Shown in pieces: positions 12,281 to 24,811 of a stretch of 64,000 nt of DNA. How positions within the stretch are numbered: position 1 is the first letter of the stretch; every line of letters begins with the position of its first letter. Origin of the DNA: Pelecanus crispus (lineage: Eukaryota > Chordata > Aves > Pelecaniformes > Pelecanidae); contig NC_134652.1 in assembly GCF_030463565.1 (NCBI RefSeq), positions 21,181,397 to 21,245,396 on the forward strand. Direction: 5' to 3'. Made by a program: the position numbers and the translations under genes. The notes under the pieces were generated by a model. It was given only the letters and a program-made list of their open reading frames with translations. It had not been told where the DNA came from and did no database searches.

Positions 12281-14380
12281 GGCTGATAGAAAGTACACAG
12301 GGCTCTACAGAAATTCTCCTTAAAATCCCTTCCTCTGTGAGTTAAGCACATGCTTAAGGACTCTGGAGAATAGGATGCTTTCTCTGACTTGGGTAAGAAC
12401 TCTAAGAATTCATTGAAAAGGAGAAATATTTACATATTTATTTGCAGAATTTCTACATACTACAGAAATTCATAGTATGGATAGATTTAACTCTCCTTAC
12501 AGTTCCTAAAGTTCCTATTTTCCATACTGCAATTTCCTGGGAAAATCCTAGCATCTAACAGTAGTATCTGATTGTGGCCTGTCAGCTGGGAATTTCTTCT
12601 CTGTTTCATTCTGGAGGAAAACCTAAGAAGGGATTATGCCTTTTAGTCCTTTTGGACACTGCCAATTGATACTAATGCAATGGCATTAAAGAAGTCGATG
12701 CAACTTCATGGTGAGGGTAAAATCAGCCTCTTTCATGCTGGGGGAAATCAAGGGAAAATCAAAGCAATTGAGTTAAAAGGCATAAGAGGAGAGATCCAGT
12801 GCTAAAGCAATGCTAATTACCATAGCAGGGTCACACAGACTTTGACTAAACTGAAAGTGAAGAGTCAGCTTAAGCAGACTAATCCCTACACATTGCTGCC
12901 TGCAGCCCAGCTGTAGCGTGGATTCAGAACATCATAACTGGTCTCTGGAACAACTGAACTTGGGGTATTTCATGGTACACCCAGCAGTAATCTGCCCATG
13001 GCAGATCCTTTCAGAGCTCATGTTTGACAGCAGGGATCCAACATAAAGTACTAGGAGTTGGGGAATTTTTTCTTTCAGAGAATTTTGGAGCTCAGGCCAA
13101 GGAGCCTCCTCCCACCAACATTTGAATAGATTGGCCAGTTTCTATCAGAACTTGACAGAAAGGCAGAAGCCTCCAAGACAGTTACATTCCAGTACTTTCC
13201 ATGAAGACAAGCAGTTAGAAAAAGACCTTATTAGTCCTCTCTACAGTGTGGATCCTAGTGCCTAAGACACAGAGCCCCATTTAAAGCTTTTCCAAAGGCT
13301 GGGGCATTGTCTAGATCACTATTCATAGATTACCTGACACCTAATAATAGCTATAGCCTTATTTAGCTAATAAGTCAACCAAGCGCATAACACAAATCTG
13401 TTGGGAAGCAGACTTCATTAGTTCTGCTGTTCACAAGACATATCTGCTTACACTTGAAATATACATCTCCCAGCAGAAGTAGTAGGAAAATGGCCACAAT
13501 TTAAGACAAGCCAGTTCAGCCCATCAGACTGGCACAGCCAATATACATGCCAACTCTATGGTAAACCACATTTAAGAGAATAGAAAGGTTTTTATCACAG
13601 GCAGCTGCCTTTCCGATTCCCCAGCTGGAATGACTGGTACCCATTTACAGCTCAGTTGACCAAGAAAAGCCTCAAAGCAGCAAGGTCTGGTTCTCTACCT
13701 GTCTTGAAAACCCTCATCACTAGCACAAGGGAACTTATACTTCTGGCAAAAGGCCAGATGTTGTAACCACTCTGCCATCACTCCCTCATTTAGGGAAAAT
13801 AAGAACTTTCCTTAATTTTATTTTATGGTTGAGATACTTGAGGACTCATTAGATGCCACACTGTTCACTGGTTTAAAGCCATAAATTCGTATTTGAAATA
13901 AATTGTATAAAGCTGAGGCTTTTTCATGAGTTATTTCAAGTGGTAATAAGAGGCATGATTCTGCACACAGCTATATAATGAGAGTAGCTTGATGGAATTA
14001 CTGCAGGAAAGAGCAGCACAGACAGGAGGAGAGCACAGCCCATGTGTTTTTTAATTTAAAATATTCCTATATTTAACTACAACCCCAAACTCAATAATTA
14101 TTACCATTGAGGGATTTATTAGGCAAGGATTGCTCTGGAGAAAGCCCAGCTGACCTCAGTGGGAATTTTGCCCAAGTAAACTTCCCATTGGAGTACGCAA
14201 TACTACTCATATGCTCACATTCATGAGCATTAGCAGAGCCCAGACCCATATCTGAAAACTATTTCATTAGCTCTCAAAGGTGTCATTAGCAACAGAGGTG
14301 AAGCTTTAAAAACTATTGGGACAGATTCCCTCTGTCCCTTTTTGGTCTGTACAGTGTCCATTAACACTCTGCAAGCAGCT
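12281..14380. other. Intergenic DNA, no gene recognised
   Basis: No coding exon, RNA gene or strong repeat found. At 14,144-14,199 there is a stretch with TGACCTCAGTGGGAATTTTG followed by CTTCCCATTGGAG, resembling a hairpin-type old repeat motif seen in bird and reptile genomes, but too diverged to name. Confidence 0.5.
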
Positions 14381-14440
14381 GGGAGGACTGGATGATCTTA
14401 AAGGTCTTTTCCAACCTAAACGATTCTATGATTCTATGAA
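14381..14440 (+). mobile_element. CR1 LINE 3' end, 5'-truncated
   Basis: The sequence contains GACTGGATGATCTTAAAGG and TTTTCCAACCTAAA, then ends in the terminal CR1 short repeat GATTCTATGATTCTATGA. This is the conserved last part of the avian CR1 LINE in sense orientation. The copy is severely 5'-truncated, as most CR1 insertions are, and carries no coding sequence. The left edge is approximate. Confidence 0.85.
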
Positions 14441-17400
14441 TTCACAGCCCTGGGCTGCAGGGTGCATTAAGCTCTTTTAATTTTCCTCCTCCTCAATGCC
14501 ATTGCAGGGCATAGAAAGGAGGGGTGGAAAGGTAAATGTCCTGGGGAAAACAGAGTGTTCACAGCATGTGTGGAGCTATGCCTTTAAAAAGTGCTGGTAT
14601 GTAGTTGGAAATGTTCAGTTCAATGGAGGTTCATGCAGAGCAATGCTGACACGTTCAGATATCACATTTACAGTCTGTCAGGCTCCCAGACTTGGCGTTA
14701 TCTCAAGACAAAGTACAGTATCGGGGGAGAATCAAACTATTCCACAGGAATGAATAATGGAGTGGGTAAACTCCCTACTAGTGAAAAAACCCTCTGAGAA
14801 GACCTGCACAGTTTCTACAGCTACAAGCAATGAATGCTATCAGAAGGATACTGGGCAGAAAGTCAATTTATTTCTGATAAAAGTTGGATTTCAAACACTT
14901 GAGGTTTTTAATAGTTTTCAATTAAGACAGCCAAGAGGCTGACACTGAAAATGGATTGCAGAAATTTAAGGAGGACTGCATTCCATGCAAAAATGGAACA
15001 AGATTTGTTAATGCAGGGGGAATGGAAAGTATAAAATGCAAAAGAGTTTGTAACAGATCTAGGACATGCAAGATGAACATTTTATTCTGGTGGTGGGGCG
15101 GAAAGGTAGTTGGGGAGGATGGAAGTTGACTAACCAGGTCCCTGATAAGACTACAGTTCTTCACTGGTGTTAAAGACACACACGCACATGAAGTCAGAGA
15201 TGGGCTCATGAAAGACCCAGAAATAAATTCTGGCAAAACATCTGGAATCTGCCAAGCAAAGGAAGTCACCCAGACTCGACTGAAGTTTACAGAGTGCAGA
15301 CTGCTTGGATACTGTGGCCATGATAGTATATAAAAAACACTGTAAGTAAAGAAATGAAGACAGGGCCTGCCTATGGAGCTCAGAGGCCAAAACATCAGTT
15401 CGTGACTCAGCACACAAGCCAAAACCATGCCCAGAGTGCAAAACAATGCAAGAGCCATAATTCTTGAGGAGATGGCAAGCACGGCCTGGCAAGTTCAACC
15501 ATGGTAACACCAGCACTGCTACTTCTGGGGCAGTCTGGACAACATGGCTACAAAACATGATTTGGTTGCCAGCTGTGTGATGCTTATTAATTTTGTCTCT
15601 GATGCGCAAGTCAATGTAATGCCAGGAACAGTATTAGCACTACACTGAGGATAAAAGAGGTCAAAGGCAAAGCCCATTAAAGAACTATAAGAATTAGATG
15701 TATGGACAGTTAACAAACTGGAAACAAGACAATTTTCTAAGACTTGGTGAAGAAGGAAAATCTTATTGCTGATTTTAACATGATAAGTCTGATCAAAACA
15801 GAGCACCCATCAGAGAAGGAGTGACCAAAACAACTAAAGAAAGCTTTAGAGACACCTTTCATGAAATAAGAAAGCTCTCAAAGACTGCTGAACAGAGCTG
15901 AAAGGACACAATTATTCCAAGACACAGCCCCCCAGAAAAGCTACCTTTGCCCTAGAGAGGAGGCAAGCTTAGACCCGTTTCTCTGGGAATACAGGGAAGA
16001 AGTACCAGTCCAGTTGTTGAACATCTGTTCTGGTTGCTGTAGGGGGCAAAACAGACAACTCATGGAAAGCCAGGAAGACCCTGACAACATGTGCTGATAT
16101 AAGTGAAATCAAAGTACGGCTCAGGGTATTATAATTTTTAAATTTAAATTTGAAGTGTGCTTTTACACATTTTATTAATCCACAGAATGTGCAGCATTTA
16201 AAAATGGAAATATAGCTAGAAAGAACTACAGATGTTAGTAATTAGTGGCACATTACTCATATTTCATCGTAAACCAGATGTGTGTGTTATTTTAATTGTA
16301 ATGACTAATATAACATATGCCTTAGACATATATATAAGCATAATATTTTGTGTAGGTCAGTGCTTTAAGTATGGTTTTGATTTTATTTACTTTCCTAAGT
16401 TCAGTGTCAGAGAAGGAAAGTATATTTGTTATATGCTAACAGATCAAAACAGCAGACAAAGTCTCTGTGTATTATCGGAAACCTGTGTTTTGACAGTATG
16501 CATTTGCAACTGGTAAGTGGAATGTTATGATCTCCAGCTTCACTCAAATTACTTCTTTTTAATGATAATATTTCCCTACCCTGAGGCTATACCACAAACA
16601 ATTATGGAACATTTTGGAGCCTGCATTGTGTGCTATTACTTTTAAAAGATAGTATCCTGCTTTCCTTTTTTCCTTACAATCTTTTTTCTTTAGAGCAATG
16701 TCCAAATACACTCCTTTCTGAAAATTACTTGCATATGCCATGGCTTGTATTATGGTCACTTAGCGCTGTGGTCATTTACTGCATGGCTAGCTTTTCTTTT
16801 CAGTCAAATTGTTGACTGCCTTTGCACTGACAGTCAGAGAGGAGTCTGTATTAAAAAAAAAAAAAAAAAATCAGACTTCAAGAGCAGAATCACCAGCAGA
16901 CATTCAACAAGGTACTAATACACCTCATTTACCATTCAGGCAGAATTTAGATGCTTTCACCTACCTATCCTATTCAATTTCAGAGGTTACCAAAGTTCAG
17001 ATACAGACTTCCCTAAAAGATCAGCATGATGTCTGTTGTGAGTCCCAGTGAAGGAGCTGAGTCCTCCCATTTTCTATTTGTGTCTCTGCATAGCCACTCA
17101 GGCACACACAAACCTTTGAGCCCCTCCTTCAGCCTCGTGAAGTCAACCCCAAGTCTGGGACACCCCATTTACACCCTTCAGCAATAACGCTCCCAACTGG
17201 AAGGCCTTTGCTCAATGTCTGCTGTGGACAACATACATGTTGACAAAATTGCTTCTCCAAGTAACAACATGGCTTTTCTAAATACAATCCCACAGACCCA
17301 TAAAATGCAACAGAGAGGTATTGACTATGCCTATGGAGTCATCTTTCCCCTGACCAAGGGAGGATTATAGTGGAGAGCCTGAAGTGCTTCACCTAAAAGT

Positions 17401-19794
17401 GATGCACTGATCTTGGTATTACAAATTTTACCCTCTGACACCACCCACTTCCATTTTCTCCTGCCAGATCCCCAAAATAAAAAGTGGATGAAGCATTTTC
17501 ATGGAGTTTTCTCAAGGATGTAGTAAATCACCATGGTGGCAAACCAGTAAATGACACCCTTCTTTCCTAGCTGCTGTCCAACAAATCCCAAAGTGGCATG
17601 GAAAGCCCCCATCCTGGCTGCAGCTACTGAGATTCAGCAGAGACATGAAGCCATGGATAATTGGCCTGTTGGTATAAACCGACTTGTGTCAGCTCTGCTG
17701 CTACTCTCAGTGTTGCTGTTGTAACCTTTGCTGGCAATTTCCCCAAAGTTTTTCATATCTGACCTTTTTAAAATTTCACATTTTAATGTTCACATCACCA
17801 TAGCACCTCTGCCATTGCACTCAGCCACTGCTTATTGGCACTCTCCATCACCAGTCCCCATCAGAACCTTCCACTCTTATTATTAATAACTTTTGTCAGA
17901 CTTTATCAGAGTAGAAATGATCTATGCATAGGTTCTCCACCAGGAGTTGGGGTTTTTTTTCCAAACTGAGCAAATATTAGTCATCCATTTGAAAAAAAAA
18001 AGACCAAAACAAAACAAAAAAAAACCCAAAAACAGGAGGCTTTGCCAACAGCTGACTTAAAATCAACACAATAAACTTTTAATACCTTCATAGGTGAGAA
18101 AAATAATTTGTCATGTTTCCAGGGGACAAACCTGAGTTCAAAGCTGTCTTGCCCGAGTCATAGAGAATCATTCATACAGGTTTTCTTCATTTAGAAAGTG
18201 CAGAGGAAAAACCCTTTTTGTACTTGTACAGAGGAATTTCATGGATGCTCACTTGTAATTCTGCCCACGTCCCTGCTGCCCTGCACAGACTATTGTTCCA
18301 CGTAGCCATGGAGCCAGCAAATCAGATGGGACACAGCCAAAAGGGATCTGGCTGCTACTTCACCACATCAGAATCACTAATTTTAATGGGTCAGGACCTT
18401 CCCTCTTCCATCAAACAGTGCAAATAATTTGGTGCCTTTCTAAGGCCCACTGTTAAAGCAGTCATCTCCCTGCTTTAGGAGATACACAAGGAACTTTGCC
18501 TTCTCATGTAAAGAGAGGCATGCAGGAAAAAAAGATCAGATTCTTTTTTTTAATAAGTAGCACAGATTTGAGAGTTTATACAAGGTTACTTTTCAGAGAG
18601 AAGAAATACTAGTTTTGTGATATGGCAACCTTACCTCTTATCCACGTGGCCACAACACTGCTAAGAAAAATGTCTATGTTTGGTTAAAGGATGCATCCAA
18701 GCATATGGTATGTACGGTATGTAAGATGTGGTTTGTCTCATATTCTCTGCAAAGAATCATTTAACAAATGGCACCTGAACCTCTGTACTTTAAAAAAGAA
18801 CAGATAAAGCATTTCTTTTGCTCCTTATTTTTACCTTTAAAGGAAAGAAGATGAAGAACACACAATATTCAGCACCTGACAGCTATGCGAAGGAGATGCC
18901 TTTAACTTGCTACAGTATCAGCCTAATTTTCACTTAAAGACAGATGCTATACATCCTCATTCACAACATGAAAGACAATATATCCTAAAATATTCAATAT
19001 TGGAAGGACATGAAAGTAAAATATTTTGTTTATTCAAAGATGTGCCAAAAATTCTTCAGAGAGATCATCTTAGAAACACAAGTGAGGTAACTTTTTAAGC
19101 AGTTCATGGACCTGCTGGATATTTGGATGGATATGTGTTCATTATTTCACTGCTCAGCAGGGAATGTAACCGCTTGTCTCATCCATAACTCCTCCTGAAG
19201 CTTAGAGGTCCAAGTTCAACCACTACTCAACCCTATATAGCATACAAAACTTGCTGGAGCTTACTGATTAAACTGTCTCTGGTAAAGATCTTTAATGAGA
19301 GAATTCCTTAAGAAACAGTAGGTTTTTACTTCTGTTTTTAAGTTTAAAGAATCTGTTTCAAAGTTAGCAGCTGCCAAAGTGTAGCAATACCATTCCTGAC
19401 AACAGAGCAAAAGGCAAGCACTTCTTCCAGGGACATTCCTGAGGTTAGGGAAGGATTCCCTGCTTTTCTGACAACAAACTCTGTGCTGTGGGTACGTGTG
19501 TGGGTATTTTGTTTCCAGCCTGGAATGTTTTAAAAAAATGTAAAACACAGAGATGCAGGATTTATTATCTGAATTTAAGAAAAGCAGAAACAGAAGAAAG
19601 TCTTGGGGGACATGGTAGAAAATGGAGATAAGAGGGCAAGATGCTATCTATGTCTGAGTAGGACAAAGTAGGTCAGAGACAAAATCTTGTTATTCCTTGG
19701 GATGCGAAGAGCTTAAATGTCTTTTCTGCGGTGTGTTCAAGGACTTAGTATTTCTACTAATGGAGACAACATACAGAGAGCATAAACTAGTATC
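14441..19794. other. Intergenic DNA, no gene recognised
   Basis: No supported gene. Two overlapping minus-strand open frames (14,922-15,482, 186 codons; 15,151-15,609, 152 codons) are the longest away from VSTM4 and its CpG island. Neither resembles a known family, and both lack introns or a convincing promoter. A tracts lie at about 16,852-16,870 and 17,990-18,035. Confidence 0.5.
16852..16870. repeat. A homopolymer tract
   Basis: A run of 19 A bases on the + strand. It has no clear SINE or processed-gene body upstream, so it is annotated as simple sequence. Confidence 0.85.
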
Positions 19795-20235
19795 AGAGAA
19801 AATAAGGCTAGAAGACCTCTTCAGATCTCACTTAATCTAACACCCTTCTGAAAAGCTGACCAGGTATACTTAGACCATTTCTGACAAATATTTGTCTAAT
19901 CTATATTTAAAAACCTCTCATAATGAGGGCCCCTCACCTCCCTATTCCAGTGCTTAACTAACCTCATGGTTAGAAATAATTTTCTAATATCTAATCTTGT
20001 TTCCTGCAATTTACATCTGCAGTTTCTCATTCTACTGTCAGTGGACATGGATGGTTGTTTATTTCCTCTCTTTGCAAGAGCCTTACAATACCTGGAGATT
20101 TATTATGCTTCCCAGGCCTCACTGAGCAATCCTGGCTTTTCAGTGTTTCCTCACAGGCCATGTTTTCTAGATCTGTGATCTTCCTTGCTGGACTCTCCTC
20201 TAGGGTCTCTCCGGTTGGTGCGTATGTTTTTTTCA
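19795..20235 (-). mobile_element. Old CR1 LINE fragment (3' portion)
   Basis: Read on the + strand, the stretch follows the antisense CR1 3' region in order: TAGAAGACCTCTTCAGATC, then AAAAACCTCTCATAATGAGG, TTCCAGTGCTTAACTAACCT, TTAGAAATAATTTTCTAAT, TTTCTCATTCTACTGTC, CACAGGCCATGTTTTCTAGA and GGACTCTCCTCTAGGGTCTC. These correspond to the characteristic blocks of CR1 3' ORF2 and 3'UTR in reverse, so the element lies on the minus strand with its 3' end on the left. It is heavily mutated, with small deletions and no open reverse-transcriptase frame. The copy is old and inactive. Both edges are approximate. Confidence 0.8.
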
Positions 20236-21399
20236 AGTTTGCAGTTGCTTTCCAGTTGTGAACTTCAGCTCTTTACAAAGATGAGTTAAGAATTTCTGAA
20301 GTGCAGATAGTAATTTGGTTCCACTTGTTAGATAACAGAATTAGTATGAGCTTCACAGTCAATTTTCCAAACAGACTGCCTGGAAAAGGCAGGTTCTACA
20401 TGTATCATAGCTCTGCAGGTAGGAATAATAACTAATGCATAGGAAAAAAGCATGTAACATCAATTAGAAGCAGTTTTGGTTCATATCTCATACACCTCTT
20501 CACCTTAATTCACCTTCATCCAAACCCTGCATTCCACAACCATTTATTTCTCTGCTTGGACACTACTTCCATCTTTCTCCTCAGTCTGTGTGGCTGGGTA
20601 AGGTCAGGTCAGAAATACCAGGTGCAGGCAAGGGACACATTTCTTCTAATATTTCTGGCCTGAGCAGAAGCAGGTAGGCCTAAGGAATTTATGTGGAAGC
20701 CTTTATTCTTAGGATACATCCAGGCTAAATTTGCTAATTTGGGAAATTTGTTGAAGAAATGTTTGAAAGCTTAAGACAATAAATCCCAACATAGCCAGAC
20801 AAATGCTAGACAAGTGCATTATACCTTCTGATGTATTAGTTCACTGTTTTTGTAATGTGACTTTTCATGAGCCATGTAGCGCAAGCTGACAGCAGTGGCT
20901 GTTTGAGTGTCCCTGTGCAGGGTCAGTGATTCTTTCACGAGCTGCTTCACCTCAGAAAGTTTTCCCTCTGTAACCACCAGGCTTTATTCCTATCAGGGCC
21001 ACATCCAGTACCGTGGGAGCCACAGAGCCACCATGACCACAGAGGAAGGATATGCTGGCAAAATTTTGTCTCCTTGGTGCAGAACAAACTGACAAAGGAG
21101 CACATAGTGTGGTTGGGTCCAATCAGTGAGGGTCTGAGACACAACATCTTGCTGAGACAGTGAGTGCTGCAAACCATACAAAGCCGGAAAAGTCTCCTGG
21201 GAACACAGTATTGTGTGTTTGCCTTCCCCATACTACACTTCTTTAAGTATTTGCTACCAGCCACAGTCAGAAAGAGGGCACTGAGCTGGATGGATCATTG
21301 CTCTTTCCTACGAGCATCATTCTTATACCTCCAGTTGACAAAGAGGCAGTGGGATGTCTCTTAGACTGAAGATCCAGAGACAAATTATGGACACAAAGT

Positions 21400-21428
21400 T
21401 TTAAATATGGTTTAAAACCATATTTAAA
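21400..21428. repeat. Perfect inverted repeat, 14-bp arms
   Basis: The left arm TTTAAATATGGTTT (21,400-21,413) is the exact reverse complement of the right arm AAACCATATTTAAA (21,415-21,428), with a single A between them. The result is a near-perfect AT-rich palindrome. The string AAATATGGTTT recurs at 21,434-21,444, directly before a second hairpin. Confidence 0.9.
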
Positions 21429-21441
21429 TCCAAAATATGGT

Positions 21442-21465
21442 TTTTCCACACAGTTTGTGTGGAAA
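21442..21465. repeat. Inverted repeat, about 10-bp arms
   Basis: TTTCCACACA (21,443-21,452) is the reverse complement of TGTGTGGAAA (21,456-21,465), with a 3-base loop GTT. It lies 14 bases after the preceding palindrome. Confidence 0.9.
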
Positions 21466-24243
21466 GCACAGACCAAATTCCATGAGAGAGGATACTTCAC
21501 AGATAACCCATGTCCCCGCAGTCTTCAGGAGAGGCTTGTGCTTCCCCAAACTTGGCTGCAAGACTTATTTGGGGAGGCAGACAAGCCAAAACAGGGGATA
21601 GCACGGTGGATTGTCAGGGCAACTCTCACCAACCGTGTGGTTCTGGAGTCAATGCTCTCACTGAGCTGGGCAGAATGGGATCAGCAGGCTCACAGTGGGT
21701 AGCTCAGGGCAAAGTACTGTCAGGAATGTTTTAACTGCGACAGGCACCTAATGAGAATGCATAGCCAGAACATATTAATGAACTGAAAAGTCTTTGAAAT
21801 CCACCTTAGCATGACATTTGCTCACCTACTGCCAGAAATAAGGACAGCTAAAATTGAAATTTTAATATCTTCGGAGAACAGAACTGAAACTGCAATGGGC
21901 TTTTTAATGGTCCTCAAATTACACTGCTATGTACCACTATATGAAGTTGAGACTATGTCTTTGTGCATGATGATCCACAGTAAGACTTAATCAGGTTTCA
22001 ACTCTTGCACACACTTAAGGATGCAGAAAGTACATATGACAGAGGCTCTAAACACTCTTGCAAAACATCCACACATCTCTTTTTTTCAGAATTAGCAGTG
22101 CCCTGCAAATTGGAATAATCAAACTTGAAGCAAGAGCTAAGAGAAACATAATAAATCCCCTGTACTTTTATGCAGTCCCAAACATAATCATAAAAGTAGT
22201 AACAAAAGCAAGTTTCCTGAACTAAAAAAATGTGCTCTCATTTGAAGAAAGAGAAAATGGAAAAATACATTTTATGGCATCAATATGAAGGATTCCACCT
22301 ATCCAGAAAAGTACGGCTGCACCACTCAGAAGATTAGATCCTATCCAGATACTTCAGTATTATTCATAACCCTGAAAGAAAAAGGAAAAAAAGAACAGAG
22401 GAAGGACACTTTACACTGGGGGAAAGGAAAACTTCAGTAACAACATCACCCTATCTAGCAACTTGACAATGAGTCAGAAATAAATGGCCATAAGTAAACC
22501 AGCATCAAAGTCCCAAGCACAGTGTAAACATTGCTTAACATCCAGAGAGTTAAGAATAATGATGCTTACATTTTGGAAGCTCTTAGGTAGTGTCTGTCCC
22601 ATTGACGTGGAGCTGGATCCACAAAACAGTATTTCCCACACACCAGTCCACAAAATAGCCATGGAAAAATACTAGGGCAGAGTTTTTAATCATAAGCCAT
22701 GTTGTTCAGAAGCTCTGGACTGTTAGAGTTCAAAGTTAATTTGGCCCATTAAACAGATGGGAAAGTTTGGATACAGATCCAAACTCCCTCCATGCTTGGC
22801 AGCACTGAATCAGTTTGGATTTTATCCATCTCTAATCACTGAACATTCATTTGGAATTAGGATTCCTTGGGCCACGGGAGCTACCAGCTGCTGGATTCTG
22901 AAGAAGACCTGGCCATAACTCATGTCTCCATGATAAGGTTCAGGCAGGCAGGTAGCATCTTTGCACGCTGCCTGGATGAGGTGTGGGAGAACGATAAGCT
23001 GTAGCTGCCCTGATCAGTCCAAGTAAAGAAGAGAAGTTCAGAGAGACAGTTTATTGCTGCAGGTGGGTAGCAAACTCACACACACCACTCAGAACAAGCA
23101 TAACTCTCCTTAACAATGTATCAGGTAAGAGAGCAGGCAAACAGCCCACGCCAGTCCATCTACACATGGTGAGAGTTGCAGCCTCGCGGAGACATTTCTT
23201 CCAGTGCTAGAGCACAGCCAAAGCAGCCCTGTGTGAGTTGCAGTGGATGCTACTGTATGCCTCCACTGCACTGCAACAGTGCTCCAAAGGGCAAGCCACA
23301 ATTCTGCTCACAGGAATCCTGCAGGAGTTTTTGGAGACAGATTTGGGGACGTTAGTAAGACCTTTCAATAGAAGGCAGGTTAAGAATAGCATCCAGGGGG
23401 GGAGGATGGGACAGAGAAAGCCAAGAGGCTGCGGTTACCTCTCCTGATAGATGTGACTTTGCAAGGAGGCAAAGGGGATTTGCACAGCAGGTCTCACCCA
23501 GTGTGACTGAGGCTGATGATTTCAATAACACTGCCTCCAGGGAGCGAGAGGCTCCCAGCTCTGCATGAAAAGGCAGTCTGAGCTGTGTCAGCGGCACTGG
23601 AGTGCTGAGTAGGCACTTTCCATGTCAGAGCAGACCCGTTCCGGCAGGAAACGAGGCCACGTAGGTGCTGCCAAAGCCGAGAAAGCCATATCCTGCGGGT
23701 CAGAGGCTCTGCTCGCGTGCGTCAGCACACTTCCAGAGAAGCTAAGGGAGGTGCACTTGCTTACAGAGCTGTGTGCCTGGCCTGTGGGTGAAAGACAAAA
23801 AGGGAATTGTACTGCATGTTCATTTGGCCTCTGGGATTTTTGGTGCATGGGTAAACTGTGATGGTACCAGGTAGGAGGTATCAACAAGCTTGAATAAACA
23901 TTTTACAAAACCAGAAACATCTCAGCTGTTACAAATGGGTTGAAGGGATGAAAGATTTTAACAGTGAAATAATGTAAACCACATAATTGCAACCTTTCAT
24001 GCAGGTTGCCCCAGTTCCATTACCAAACCCTTTCAATCCAGGCACAAGGGAAGGTTACAGATCACCCAGCTGCAGCCCAGAGGTTGGAACTGATTTGCGT
24101 AAAATCATCCAAGTCAGCAGCAAATCTGAGAAGATGGGACGTCAGGAGTCTATGTTTCTCCACAGCTCACTAGCCTGACTAGTGCTGTCTGGCCCATGAA
24201 TATATCCCAAGAGATTGGCAAAATGTAAATTTATTTAGATACG

Positions 24244-24806
24244 TGTCGTGGTTTAGCCCCAGCCAGCACTAAGCACCACACAGCCGCTCGCTCACTCCCC
24301 CTGCCCCAATGGGATGGGGAAGAGAATCGGAGGAGTAAGAGTGAGAAACACTCCTGGGTTGAGATAGGAACAGTTTAATAATTGAAATAAAGTAAAATAG
24401 TAATGATAATAGTAACAATAAAATAATAATAATAATAATATACAAAGCAAGTGAGGCACAATGCCATTGCTCACCACCTGCCGACCGATACCCAGACAGT
24501 TCCCGAGCAGCGATCACTGCTCCCCCGGCCAACCCCCCCCAGTTTATATACTGAGCATGATGTCACATGGTATGGAATAGCCCTTTGGGCAGTTTGCATC
24601 AACTGTTCTGGCTGTGCCCCCTCCCAGCTTCCCGTGCACCTGGCAGAGCATGGGAAGCTGAAAAGTCCTTGACTAGCATAAGCAGTACTTAGCAACAACT
24701 AAAACATCAGTGTGTTATCAACATTCTTCTCCTACTAAATCCAAAACACAGCACTATGCCTGCTGCTAGGAAGAAAATTAACTCTATCCCAGCTGAAACC
24801 AGGACA
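24244..24806 (-). mobile_element. Solo endogenous-retrovirus LTR (ERVL-like)
   Basis: A 563-bp element beginning TG and ending CA, flanked by a perfect 5-bp target duplication ATACG (24,239-24,243 and 24,807-24,811). On the minus strand it opens TGTCCTGGTTTCAGCTGGGA and closes GGGGCTAAACCACGACA, a pair of ends I recognise from common passerine ERV LTRs. The minus strand carries a TATA box, TATATAAA (complement of 24,543-24,550), and a downstream ATTAAA polyadenylation signal (complement of 24,374-24,379). No internal retroviral genes lie beside it, so this is a recombination-derived solo LTR. A 5-bp duplication fits ERVL-type integration; the exact family needs a repeat library. Confidence 0.88.
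24395..24441. repeat. ATA/ATG trinucleotide-rich microsatellite inside LTR
   Basis: Imperfect AT-rich triplets end in a clean (AAT)n run at 24,422-24,440. It lies between the TATA-box side and the polyadenylation-signal side of the LTR and probably grew after insertion. It is useful as a length-variable marker. Confidence 0.8.
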
Positions 24807-24811
24807 ATACG

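Larger units (their letters stand above)
20236..24238. other. Intergenic DNA, no gene recognised
   Basis: No supported gene; open frames are under about 105 codons. The notable structures are two adjacent inverted repeats at 21,400-21,465, listed separately. Confidence 0.5.
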
